A model generated the notes under the pieces. It was given only the letters and a program-made list of their open reading frames with translations, was not told where the DNA came from and searched no databases. Shown here piece after piece: positions 1 to 9,757 of a DNA stretch of 32,000 nt. Where the stretch lies: assembly GCA_903813345.2 (NCBI GenBank), contig CAIIXF020000008.1, positions 37,350,867 to 37,382,866 of the forward strand. Reading direction: 5' to 3'. The translations under genes and the position numbers were made by a program. Every line of letters starts with the position of its first letter. The stretch's first letter is position 1. The DNA comes from Owenia fusiformis (Eukaryota; Annelida; Polychaeta; Sabellida; Oweniidae).

Positions 1-70
1 TGCCAAAGAGCTTGAGCATTAATCAAATGTGTCCTGGTTTGTTAAATGTCATTGAACGATGAACAATATA

Positions 71-190
71 CAATTATTGACCTCTCCAGAGGTTTACTGT
101 CAAAATTATATCCCGAGACTGTAAACCGAGACCGTTTACAGTCGAGGGATATAATTTTGACAGTAAACCGAATGGAGAGGTCTATAATTG
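71..190. repeat. Foldback (inverted-repeat) MITE-like hairpin
   Basis: Two arms of about 55 bp (about 71-125 and 135-190) are near-perfect reverse complements around a loop of about 9 bp. Both arms contain the block CAGTAAACC or its complement, and a GACCTCTCC / GGAGAGGTC pair. No coding potential. It fits a small foldback MITE or the structured end of a larger element. The neighbouring Crypton-like fragment begins 23 bp away, so the two may belong together. Confidence 0.75.
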
Positions 191-212
191 TTTTGTTAGT
201 CCGAAGAATATC

Positions 213-467
213 TTAGATTTTTCTGACCCTTGAAGTTGACTTGAAGTTGGATCCAGACCCTACATCTGCCACGGCAGTAAGTTCACTCAATGGAGTCAAA
301 TTACTCTCCTGGGCGAAGTCCACTAAAAGCTTTGTACAAAGTTTTAGATTTTTCTTCGTATTTTGACTGTCTTTACTCTCTAAGAGACTAATAATATCCT
401 CATCTTCAACATTTTTGAAACGGCTAGTGCTAGCGGCGGCCATTTTATCGTCTGATAATGACGTCAT
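213..467 (-). pseudogene. Crypton/DUF3504-like N-terminal fragment
   Basis: An 84-codon open frame starts with a Met-Thr-Ser and a second Met in a GC-richer patch. Its central segment, residues about 24-50 with SKDSQNTKKNLKLCTKLL, resembles the N-terminal helical region of Crypton-derived tyrosine-recombinase/DUF3504 proteins, where a 'xxNTKKxTxxxxxLFxxxL' pattern is typical. That resemblance is from memory of the family, not from a search. The catalytic recombinase core is absent, so this is either a first exon or a truncated copy. No partner exons were recognised toward the left edge. It may be an unrelated small gene. Confidence 0.35.
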
Positions 468-493
468 TTTAGTGGAATGCTGGGAATATTATT

Positions 494-516
494 CACCGCC
501 AATGCATTGCGCGGTG
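494..516. other. Near-perfect 23-bp palindrome
   Basis: CACCGC and GCGGTG flank the perfect palindrome CAATGCATTG, with one extra C on the right side. It lies just upstream of the minus-strand Crypton-like fragment and could be part of its terminus or promoter. Function unknown. Confidence 0.5.
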
Positions 517-540
517 TACAGTTAAAATTATTCACCGCTC

Positions 541-985
541 GTTGATCAATCAAAATCGAGTATTTCAACTGAGGTACTAACAATATAATTTGGATGTGTA
601 TACGTGCAGTTTTAAACTAACCGACGTGCCTACCATATTGTAAGGTATTCCATAAAACCTCCAATATAAATACACGTTTCTAAGCGGTTTCATCAAAACA
701 ATTATTATTTAAATCTTGCCAAAGAACGTGGACACGAATTGCTTTGTGGTTGATTGTGTTAATGCCATTGGATGATAAACAATAACACACGAATGTAGAC
801 GTGCAGTTTAAACAAACCAACCTGCCCACCATATTGAAATGTATTCCATAAACCCTTCAATATGACATTAACAATTGTGGTTGATTGTGTTAATGTCATT
901 GGATGAAAAACAAGAAAACTCGAATTTATATACGTGCAGTTAATACAAACCAACCCGGTCACGCCATTGTTATATATATTCCATA
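541..985. repeat. Degenerate direct repeats
   Basis: A block beginning ACGTGCAGTT and running through CCATATTG...TATTCCATAAA occurs three times, starting near 602, 799 and 932. A second block, TTGATTGTGTTAATG(C/T)CATTGGATGA, occurs near 751 and 881, with a weaker version near 40-65. The spacing is irregular (about 197 and 133 bp). This looks like an old, diverged repeat array or nested insertions. A 67-codon open frame inside it has no support as a gene. Confidence 0.55.
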
Positions 986-1421
986 AAACGAACCTGAAAC
1001 ACCACGTACATGTAGCTCCGGGATTAGAAAGGCGAACAATTGTGCTGTAATATTTACAAGGTCTGTCTCAGTACGTGAAACAATTGAAAGGTAAGTTTGG
1101 GTAGAATGGTATTCTAAAGATTAAGATCGGTTACGTATATCTTATGTTTAAAATTACCAGAAAAGAACAAGAATATGATACCAACGTAGTACAACTTATG
1201 CTTATTTTGATATAAAATGTAAGCATAGATGTTGCTATATATTGTGTACAATACAAATCACTTATCTGACACTATCAGTCGAGTGACAGTTCAACTATGG
1301 AAAATAGTTTATTTTTAAAGAACTCATGATGATATTGTCAGATATTGATGTTTTCATACATGTATGATCCAAAATTCTGATAAACTGCCTTTATACATTA
1401 TAGGAACTAAAATCTATCAGC

Positions 1422-4400
1422 ATGGTGTCGTGTGGCGCAGTATTGTCCGTGGTAATATGTACGTATATCGATTATCTTAAATTACAATGTGAGACATCTT
1501 GTCATATGGATGATGATATTATAAGTGGCATTTTCGAAAATACAAAAAAAAAAAAATAATAAAAATGCATGAAAAGTATGATCAATTATCGTCAAATTAA
1601 TTTAGACACAAATCAATCACTATGTCGAACCAATAACTAATAATCGTTATTAGTATATTAGGTTATCAAGATAGTTATGTACGTACTCTTTAAACTGTTT
1701 TTAAGGTGTTGCGTTTTTATACACGAGTGAAGCAGCTAAACAATGCGGAGGCTCTGTATGGACGGAAACAGGTAGTTTAAGCAAGTTTATATTATTTCAA
1801 AAAATATTGGAAGCGGTCCGAAAATGGCAAAATGCCCCAAAATGGCTAAAAGTAGTGGCTAGAAATTTGCTGAAATCAAGGAAATTTATCTCAATCAGTA
1901 AACATGGCTTTTGAATATAACAAACATGCGTTATTCCATAAATTCCCCTATCTACTTTTATAAACGTATTCGACTTATTAGAATATCTGTTGCTGTACTT
2001 GTATTAACGGAAACATTTTGAATTTTTGAAGAAATTTGCATTCCTGAAAGACTGCTGTCTGGGAGACCGGATTCAAGTTATACAGCATCAAGCTATTGGA
2101 ATAATGACCCGGCCCATGTTCCATCTCGAGCGAGACTTGATACTAAATACATGTAGGTATTTTAGTTCACTTTTTATTTATAAAGTTTGAGTCTTTCAGT
2201 CATTATAGCTTTGCTGATGAGTAAAACTAGAAAACAATTGTGTGTTACTTGAATCGATGTTTCTCATTTAAGAAGCTACACTGAAGGCATTGGTGCCTGG
2301 GCACCACATTTTATCAACAAAGCGCAATGGATACAGGCTGACCTTGGAAAAGTTATGAAGGTCACCGGAATCATCACACAAGGAAGGAACATAGATGGCG
2401 ATCCGAGAGGTCCAGGAGTCAACCAATGGGTCACATCCTATAGACTATTGTACAGTAGAGATGGAAATAGGTTTAGAGAATATAAAAAGGTCATTCATTT
2501 TTTCAATTTCTTGATTGTCCCACATCACCTGAAACTGAACACTTAATCTTGTATGAATACCATCAATGTGTATCTAGATGTAAGATTATTATCTGATCTT
2601 ATTATAGTGATAATGATACTCGAATAGCTTGGGATAGTTTCCAAAATATCAAACCTGAAAAGTCACTTTAATCAACATTAGCATCATGTCAAGAGCAATC
2701 AGCTATTGTTCCTTTTTAGTTTCAAAATAAACCGCCATTTCCTTTTTGGGTTGTGTCCAATTGCAATCTTACAATGGTATCCTGAAACGTGATTTTATTT
2801 TAAAGGTTTTGCCTGGGAACCATGATAGTGACTCGTACGCAATACAAATGATTGATGCAGTAGAGGCCAGGTATATCCGCATCAATCCGCAGGCATGGAA
2901 CCATCCAAACTGGATGGCAATGCGCTTTGGTGTCTTCGGATGCTCAATGGGTAAATATATTGCTTTTTGAATTTCAAAAAAGTATTATAAGGTTTTTACC
3001 ATATATCGTTACTACTAAATTATCAAAGCATCAATAGCAATAACCTGAATTTTAGAGTACAAAATTGATTTATTAATATGATATATGGGTGTTGCCCAAT
3101 CGGTGCTTAGTATATTTATAGAATGCCATTTATTCACTTGTTCTGCTATTCATTATGAAAGCATATAGTCAAAATAAAAAAGATACTTGTATTAATTAAA
3201 CAGAGGAATTGGGGAATTTGGCTCTCGGGAAACCTGCCTCCCAATCTTCAGAATATTTGCCACAACCGTTTCCTGCTGGACTCGCTGTTGACGGTGTTGA
3301 AGATGGAGATTTTGAACATGGCTCATGTGCAAATACAAACCATGAGAACAAACCATGGTGGAAGGTTGACCTTCAAGCTGTCTATCCCATTGGATCTGTT
3401 AAGTTGTATAATAGGAAGTGTGACGTAGACAATTGTGGGGGTGGACCATCCGACATTGTTGAAGGTATTAACAATTGATTCACCGATAATGTGAGTGCCC
3501 ACTTAACTTGGTGCTGTTGATTGTTGACGGCGTGAATATATGTTTGGTTTGCATTATTCTAACCAAAGATGATAACAAAGTGATGCGAAACGATCCGGAT
3601 ACATTGGTAAAACATATCGCATAAACAAACGTGCTACACAACAACTCCGAAAGAAATACAATTCTTTATGATATTGATTAAAAAACTGACTGATGTCGAT
3701 CTATTACTTCGTTTGATTTATTGATGATACCCGTGTTTCATTTTCATAGATCGTCTTTCGAACTTTAAAATTGAAGTAAGCAAAAACGCTAACGACTGGG
3801 AGTTATGCGTCTTCTATAGAAATGCAGCACTTGAACACTGCAAGGACAGTTGTCAGAGGTTTTACTGCCCAAGTGGAATGAAAGGACGCTATGTTAGGGT
3901 TCAGCTGCAAGACACAAATTGGCTCACTCTCTGTGAAGTTGCTGTTTTTCGGCCATCTAGTAATTATTCATATTTATCAATGTACAATTACACAATTTAT
4001 TGTCCCGGTCATACACATGTGATAATTCAAATTTAATTTTAGAAAAGCACAAGTATGACCCGATTTAAAAAAACAGCTGTTGTATTTGCAATCCATCAGA
4101 ATTGAAGTACACAAATAAAGAAGACTAACAAAAGCAATTATTTCATTTCAGAAATAAATAATCTTGCTCTTGGTAAGCCTGCCACACAATCGTCAAATCA
4201 CCCTTGGTCTGGCACTACTGCTGCAGCAGCAGTGGATGGCAATATAGATGGCGATACTGTGCATTTCTCCTGTATACACACTGATGATGGTGATACAAAT
4301 CCATGGTGGAAAGTAGACCTAGGTTCCGTGAAAACTATTGGATCCGTGGCTCTATTTAATAGGCAGTGTCGTGGAAGTGACAATTGTGGTACTGATCTAG

Positions 4401-4915
4401 CGGATGTAGAGGGTATATAATTTTATCTTTAGTGTTGATATTTTTTATTTAACTACGGACTATTTTTTGAGTTTAAAAGTCCATAGAATGATACCCCTTT
4501 TTCTTCACACAGGTTCAATAAGCAGATCAGTAAATGTAGTTCAAACGAAATCATACGAGGGTGGAACTGGGCATATGATGTATATAAAGCATATGCAAAT
4601 GTGTTGGACATCGATAATATTCTGTTTCTCAGTAATGTATAGGCCTAAACCAAGCCGCACTATTAAGCGAATAAAACCATGGAGCCTTACAATGAAACAT
4701 ATACATTTTTAGAGCGATTAAAGAACTTTAAAATTGAAGTGAGTCAAGACGGCTCCAGCTGGGATCTATGCGTTCACTTCACAAGTTCATTGACGTCATG
4801 TGGAAAGGATTGGCAGATTTTCCAATGCCCAAATGGTCTGTCTGGACGTTATGTAAGAGTGCACCAACCAGGCTTGTATCTGACCCTCTGCGAAGTCGCT
4901 GTATTCGAACCGTGA
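1422..4915 (+). CDS. Gene A: secreted F5/8C + two FTP-domain lectin-like protein
   Basis: Nine exons give 1,521 coding nt (506 residues): 1422-1458, 1706-1771, 2032-2152, 2273-2489, 2806-2950, 3204-3464, 3750-3959, 4152-4412, 4713-4915. All introns start GT and end AG, and the frame stays open throughout. Residues 1-24 (MVSCGAVLSVVICVAFLY...) form a signal peptide. Residues about 35-195 are an F5/8C (discoidin) domain with ITQGR, WVTSYRLLYSRDGN and RYIRINPQAW. Residues 196-352 and 353-506 are two FTP (eel fucolectin / tachylectin-4 / pentraxin-1) domains, each with NLALGKPA, a PWWKVDL block, GRYVRV and LCEVAVF, and each split by a phase-1 intron. FTP1 has CANT and FTP2 has CIHT at the sugar-contact histidine position. 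The start ATG was chosen because it opens the signal peptide and its exon matches the 37-nt first exon of gene B. The product is probably an extracellular glycan-binding protein, which is an inference from domains. The exact ends of exons 1 and 4 are the least certain. Confidence 0.86.
2032..2950 (+). other. F5/8C (discoidin) module of gene A, symmetric phase 1-1
   Basis: Three exons (2032-2152, 2273-2489, 2806-2950) encode the whole F5/8 type C domain. The module enters in phase 1 and leaves in phase 1, with internal introns in phases 2 and 0. Residues show the usual order: RPDSSYTASSYW, ARLDTKY, GAWAPHF, QWIQADLGK, VTGIITQGR, WVTSYRLLYS, EARYIRINP and a closing Cys. Discoidin domains bind phospholipids or glycans, so ligand choice cannot be read from sequence. 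Genes B, C and D lack this module: their signal exon is followed directly by FTP1. Confidence 0.85.
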
Positions 4916-5106
4916 TCCAATACAAGGTTTTGAAGTGATTAGAGACCTGCAAAGCAAATGAAATTGTGAATTCAAATTGACGTTGAAATATAAATTGCTG
5001 TCATCAAAACAATTATTTTGTTTTTGTCTCATATATATGGTGACATACAATATGATCAATTATTGTGAAAGCAGCCAGGGTTAAGCAGGAAGGCGTAATG
5101 GTTCAG
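4916..5106. other. 3' flank of gene A
   Basis: AT-rich sequence follows the TGA of gene A. A weak polyadenylation-like AATATAAA-type stretch lies near 4986. No convincing gene was found. Confidence 0.3.
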
Positions 5107-5111
5107 CATTA

Positions 5112-5239
5112 GGGAGTTTAAGCTTGCAATGTTTTTCACAACCTAAACGTTAACGGAAATATTTAAGCGATGTATTGGTATGGTTGATTGGTCATACGTA
5201 TAGGTTGGCCTTCGATTTTATATGCAAGCTGAAACTCCC
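5112..5239. mobile_element. 128-bp MITE with CATTA target duplication
   Basis: The element begins GGGAGTTTAAGCTTGCA and ends TGCAAGCTGAAACTCCC, imperfect terminal inverted repeats of about 20 bp. It is bracketed by the direct repeat CATTA at 5107-5111 and 5240-5244, as expected for a target-site duplication. It is too short to encode a transposase, so it would be non-autonomous. The parent superfamily was not identified. Confidence 0.75.
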
Positions 5240-5244
5240 CATTA

Positions 5245-8171
5245 AAAAACGGAACGGATAATTATTATGTGGTGAAAGTTCCTAATATAAATGAGTAGTT
5301 TTCCTTGTATATATGTTCTATAGTATAAGGCATAAAGGGCTCATTTGTGATATTCCTTGGAGGTGCTTATTTGACTGAAGTAAACAGGACTAGAGAAAAG
5401 TGAAATTGAATTAGGTGCAACGATGAGAGCAGACAACAGACGAGATACAAGTAAAAATATTCTTGATTGTCATCATGAGATGCCTCAGTCACATTTGTTT
5501 CGAATACAGACAAGTCCAGTAACTAAGTCAACATTCGAAATTCGTATGTCCATCAATATTTACTAAGAATGGGTGCCACAATCGAAGTTAACCTTTGTGT
5601 AATTAGTTTCAATATACCTAGCAGCATCCGTGTAAATGATAATTTAGATGTTATTTTGCATATTGGTGAAGCAATCTTTAAGATATGGCCCAAATTTCTG
5701 AATTTCCACTATGTCCCTGTATATCCCTACTTCAATTATTTTTTTCCATGTTGAAAATTGTCTCCAGAATATATCATGAACATTTAAATAAGAATGGTTG
5801 TCCTATTGCAAATATAGAGTAAAAACACGACTGCATCATTCAACCTGTCCTGGGTACTATAGAATGAACTTTCTGTTTACGAATGTTGACATATTGAACT
5901 GCCTTTGTTTTTTCATGATATGGAGCGTCAATTTACACTGTAATATCCTAGTAGTACATAATTATATTTCAAGGGTAGTTTTGATGAATAATCAAGAAAA
6001 TCCATGTTTTCAAATGGATTCATCCTTGTCAATGAACGTAAATGAGGATATGCGTTTTGAAAAACTAACAACACGTTTCAAGTTCTTACAATTCTTGGTT
6101 GAAACAAATATTTTGAAAGTTGTGATTTCGAATGTAATCTCCTACTCAATAAAAATTGTTGATATGTGTGCATTTTTTCTTTCGGAATACACATTGCTTG
6201 ATCCCAGAAACTTGTTCGAGATGCCTTGTTCGAGATGCACAATAAGTGTATTGTTAATATTTGACGTCGTTCGGATATTTGGATGTGGTTGAAGTTTTCG
6301 GTTATCTCCTCCTACTGGAACATCCAACTTCAATTTGAAAGCCAAAGATGATGGTCACGAATTGATATTTAGGTCATACGTTGATGTATACTTCATATGT
6401 GTAAACTGACTGTCGAATACATGCCGACTTACATTTATATCCACAGTTTAACTCAATTCATCAATGCTCGAAACGGTTTATCTTATAACCTGTTGAGTTT
6501 AATGGTTCATTTTAATCTATAATTATAGTGGTATCGGAGTTGGGTTTAAACAAGCAATGAAATTGCATGAATCCTTTTGTGAAAATTCGAACTATTTTTC
6601 AAGAATCCTCCTTCAAAGAGTTACCAAAGTGCTCCCCGGGAGTGGAAATTTCGTCGTGTGCAATCATAATAATAGCGGATTGTTTGATTTTTTGTTTGAG
6701 TTTATAGCTTACATCTCTAAATTTAAAAACATATCGCCTCATTGAGAGGTACATGCAGATTTTGGCGATCTATCATGATAAAAGGCTAAATATTGTGAAA
6801 AACACGAGTCGACACGCTGACATTTGGAATTGAAATTTCCTACTTTATTGTCGACTCATGTTTAAAAGTCATGAAAACAAGGTTGAACATAAAACATTGA
6901 CCAAGTTACTGTCTATTTATCATGGGAAAATATCACTAATGACTTAAATCGTTAACAGTTATGTTGTATTCCAAGAAACTTATTAATTTAGAAATGCAAA
7001 ATGTCCAAAATTGTTTTTCAATTATAAAAAATTGCACCTGTAGAGAACAACGTTTACAAAATTATTTAAAACGGCGATATTTACTTATGTAACATTTGTT
7101 GGCATGTGTCAGGGAGTAAATAAGAAGAATATGCTTTTGATTCTATATCTTGTTTCCAAAAGGAATTTGTTAAGGAGCGGTATATCTTAACGTACGTTTA
7201 TCATCCTGATCTCAAGCATTTCGATTACTTATTTCGCAAACGCTTTGTTGAGAATGGATTCGAGATGTACTCAAAATTGATACGTTAAAATGTGTATTAT
7301 CATCTTCATAACCACCTCACAAATTATTTTGGAAATCAAAGCTGTACGATTTTTGAGATTTTTATTTTCGAATGTTGACTTAGTTACTAGGACTTGACTG
7401 ATAGTATATCACTTCTGTGGTCAATAATATTTCTACTGTCGCCTTACAATTTCTGCGGTAAGATAGTAGCATCCGTACGGCATATTTTGATTTTGAGGAA
7501 ACATAAACACTAAGGTTGCCGTACCTATGGTTCGCAAAGGTGAATTGTAACCAATAAAACGGCAGATGCAAGTCGACGTGCGGCCACTGTTGAACCTTTG
7601 AATTTCTACTGAATAAAATTAAAAACAAACAGAATAAATAAAGTTTCCAAATAAACTCCAAGTTATAATTTCGACGGCGAGCCTGGAAAAATTCCTTATG
7701 GAGATCACAATTTCCAAGGAACTATGGTCGATATAGGTAGCCGGAGAGCAAATGTGATTGGAGCTTTAATCAGAATTTAGTCAAAGATATATCATATTTG
7801 AAATCTACACGCAAAAGTAAATCCAAAATGTGCTACAGTATGTACATGTAAAACGTTCATCGATTTTGCAATTTGGATTTAATTGGATTTCTATGTCTGA
7901 AAAATTCGCCATAGAGCCCATGTTCAGATGTTAGAAGCATCATGAAACCTGCCATATAATTTCTTGCAATGAATAGGTATAACATAATTTCATGAAAGAT
8001 ATGTTTATCTGTATTATTATCAAACTCAAGCTTGGTAATTGTAGTTTGAATCATACCTCAGAACACGAATATATAAATTGAGGTTACTTGGTGATTGCCA
8101 TTTGTATAAAGTTGTAATTATGGGATGCTGAAATGTAGTTTTATGACTACATTTTAATTGAACCACGAATA
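5245..8171. other. Non-coding intergenic stretch
   Basis: About 2.9 kb of AT-rich DNA between the MITE and the foldback element. Several open frames of 60-164 codons occur, but none has a recognisable motif, a plausible splice context or a paralog in the window. A 14-bp tandem duplication (CTTGTTCGAGATGC twice) lies at 6211-6238. A short inverted pair around ACGAGTCGACA / TGTCGACTCATG lies near 6800-6860. Nothing else was seen. Confidence 0.5.
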
Positions 8172-8173
8172 TA

Positions 8174-9029
8174 CAGGGTGTAAAAAAAACGCAACCCAAA
8201 GAAACCACTATATCCTGAAAAATACAGGTTCAATTATGTTCATTTTTTAGGAAAGAAAGATGAGACTTTGTATGTAGCTCTTGTTGTTAGTTAGTTGTGA
8301 AACATGTTGCCTTGGACACCTGCTCAAAATACACTGTTGTACTTGTAAAATATGAAAAACCCAGTCAGGGATGACTAACCATAGTGTTTTGGCACTTCAG
8401 ATTTGGTACAAATCATCTTCATTCAATGTTTTATAAATCTGTAGAGTGAAATCAAAATCACTTTTGGGACTTTACAGTCATGGTCGAAATGCTTTCAAAT
8501 CGCAGTCAAACGCCCTTTTTCAGGCAGACTTAAGAAGGCATTTTGACCATGACTGTAAAGTCCCTGGAGTGATTTTGATGAAACTCCACAAATTTACCAC
8601 ACATTAAATGAGGATAATTTACAGTGCCAAATCTGAAGTGCCAAAAACACTATGGTTAGAAAGTTATTTAGTTTTATTGCTGTGGCAGTCACCTCTGACT
8701 GCATTTTTCGTATTTTCCCAGTACAACTGTCTTTTGAACAGGTGTCCAAGGCATCGTGTTTTACAACTAGGAAACAACAGGAGCTATACATACACAGTCT
8801 CTTCTTTCTTTCCTGAAAAAATGAACATAATTGAATGCGTATTTTCCAAGATATAGCGATTTTTCATTCGCGTTTTTCGTATTTTTTTCTAATACTAATG
8901 TCGCTTGAGCAGATGTCCAGGACATCATGTTTTACAACTAACTAACAACAGGAGCTATACATACACAGTCTCTTCTTTCTTTCCTGAAAAAAATGAACAT
9001 AATTGAATTTGTATTTTTTGAACACCCTG
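8174..9029. mobile_element. Foldback Tc1/mariner-like non-autonomous element
   Basis: The ends are CAGGGTGT... and ...ACACCCTG, flanked by TA on both sides (8172-8173 and 9030-9031), the target duplication of Tc1/mariner elements. The interior is a long imperfect hairpin: the left arm (about 8174-8490) is complementary to the right arm (about 8535-8870), with a loop near 8505. The outer 150 bp or so of the right arm is repeated in direct orientation (about 8703-8855 and 8868-9020). No transposase frame exists. The short open frames inside are by-products of the hairpin. Confidence 0.75.
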
Positions 9030-9031
9030 TA

Positions 9032-9757
9032 TTAACTATCGTATTATTATCATTCTAAAATGCATTTTACAAGACTGTTTTCAAATACACTATCATTTAT
9101 AATTAATACATGCAGATATAATGATCAAACAAACCGAAATCACACACCATATATGGACATAAAATATTTCTCTGAATATTGTGCACTTTATTAGACTTTT
9201 TAGATATTATAACTACATGAAAGTTTCAATTGTATGAACCAATCTAAACGGCATTGTAACTGATATTACTAACAGTTATCCGGGGCTTGCGTTTTATTGG
9301 GGATGAGATTCAAGGGGTTGATGTGTCCGTTAAAACTTAACATGTACCCACCCTGTGTACGTTTGAAATGTATAATACGGTAGATAAAGATTATGCTTTA
9401 TGGTCTGTATATCAATATCAAAGACCAATGATATACGTAACATATGTTTTAGTTTATTTTGATCGGATTCATAATTCTCAAGTTCGTAGAATCTTAATAA
9501 CGAATCCCAGTCTTCACCTATTAAACAAATAATTTTTATATATCTGGCACTGGTGTGGGACAGATGGGAACCTCTTTCTTAATTCAAAGGGCTATTTTCC
9601 ACTTGCATTTTTTCCAGCAATTACTTTTGAAATGTAATTAGAAATTCTGGACGACCTATGATTACATCGGTAAATAATGAACAAATATTAACAGTAAACT
9701 ATTTTTTAGAGGACTGTATTTGCTAATCTTCCAGATGTTTCACAATGGTACAGTATT
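9032..9757. other. Non-coding 3' flank of gene B
   Basis: AT-rich sequence between the foldback element and the last exon of gene B. No coding signal or repeat was recognised. Confidence 0.4.

Noticed and set aside
459-466. CRE-type palindrome TGACGTCA
   Set aside because: It coincides with the ATG-ACG-TCA start of the Crypton-like frame, so a single 8-mer is not evidence for a regulatory site.
5798-6292. 164-codon open frame on the plus strand
   Set aside because: Low-complexity AT-rich translation without domain motifs, splice signals or similarity to anything else in the window; a chance frame is more likely.
8594-8856. Overlapping open frames on both strands inside the foldback element
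   Set aside because: They arise from the hairpin arms and carry no transposase motif such as a DDE/D signature.
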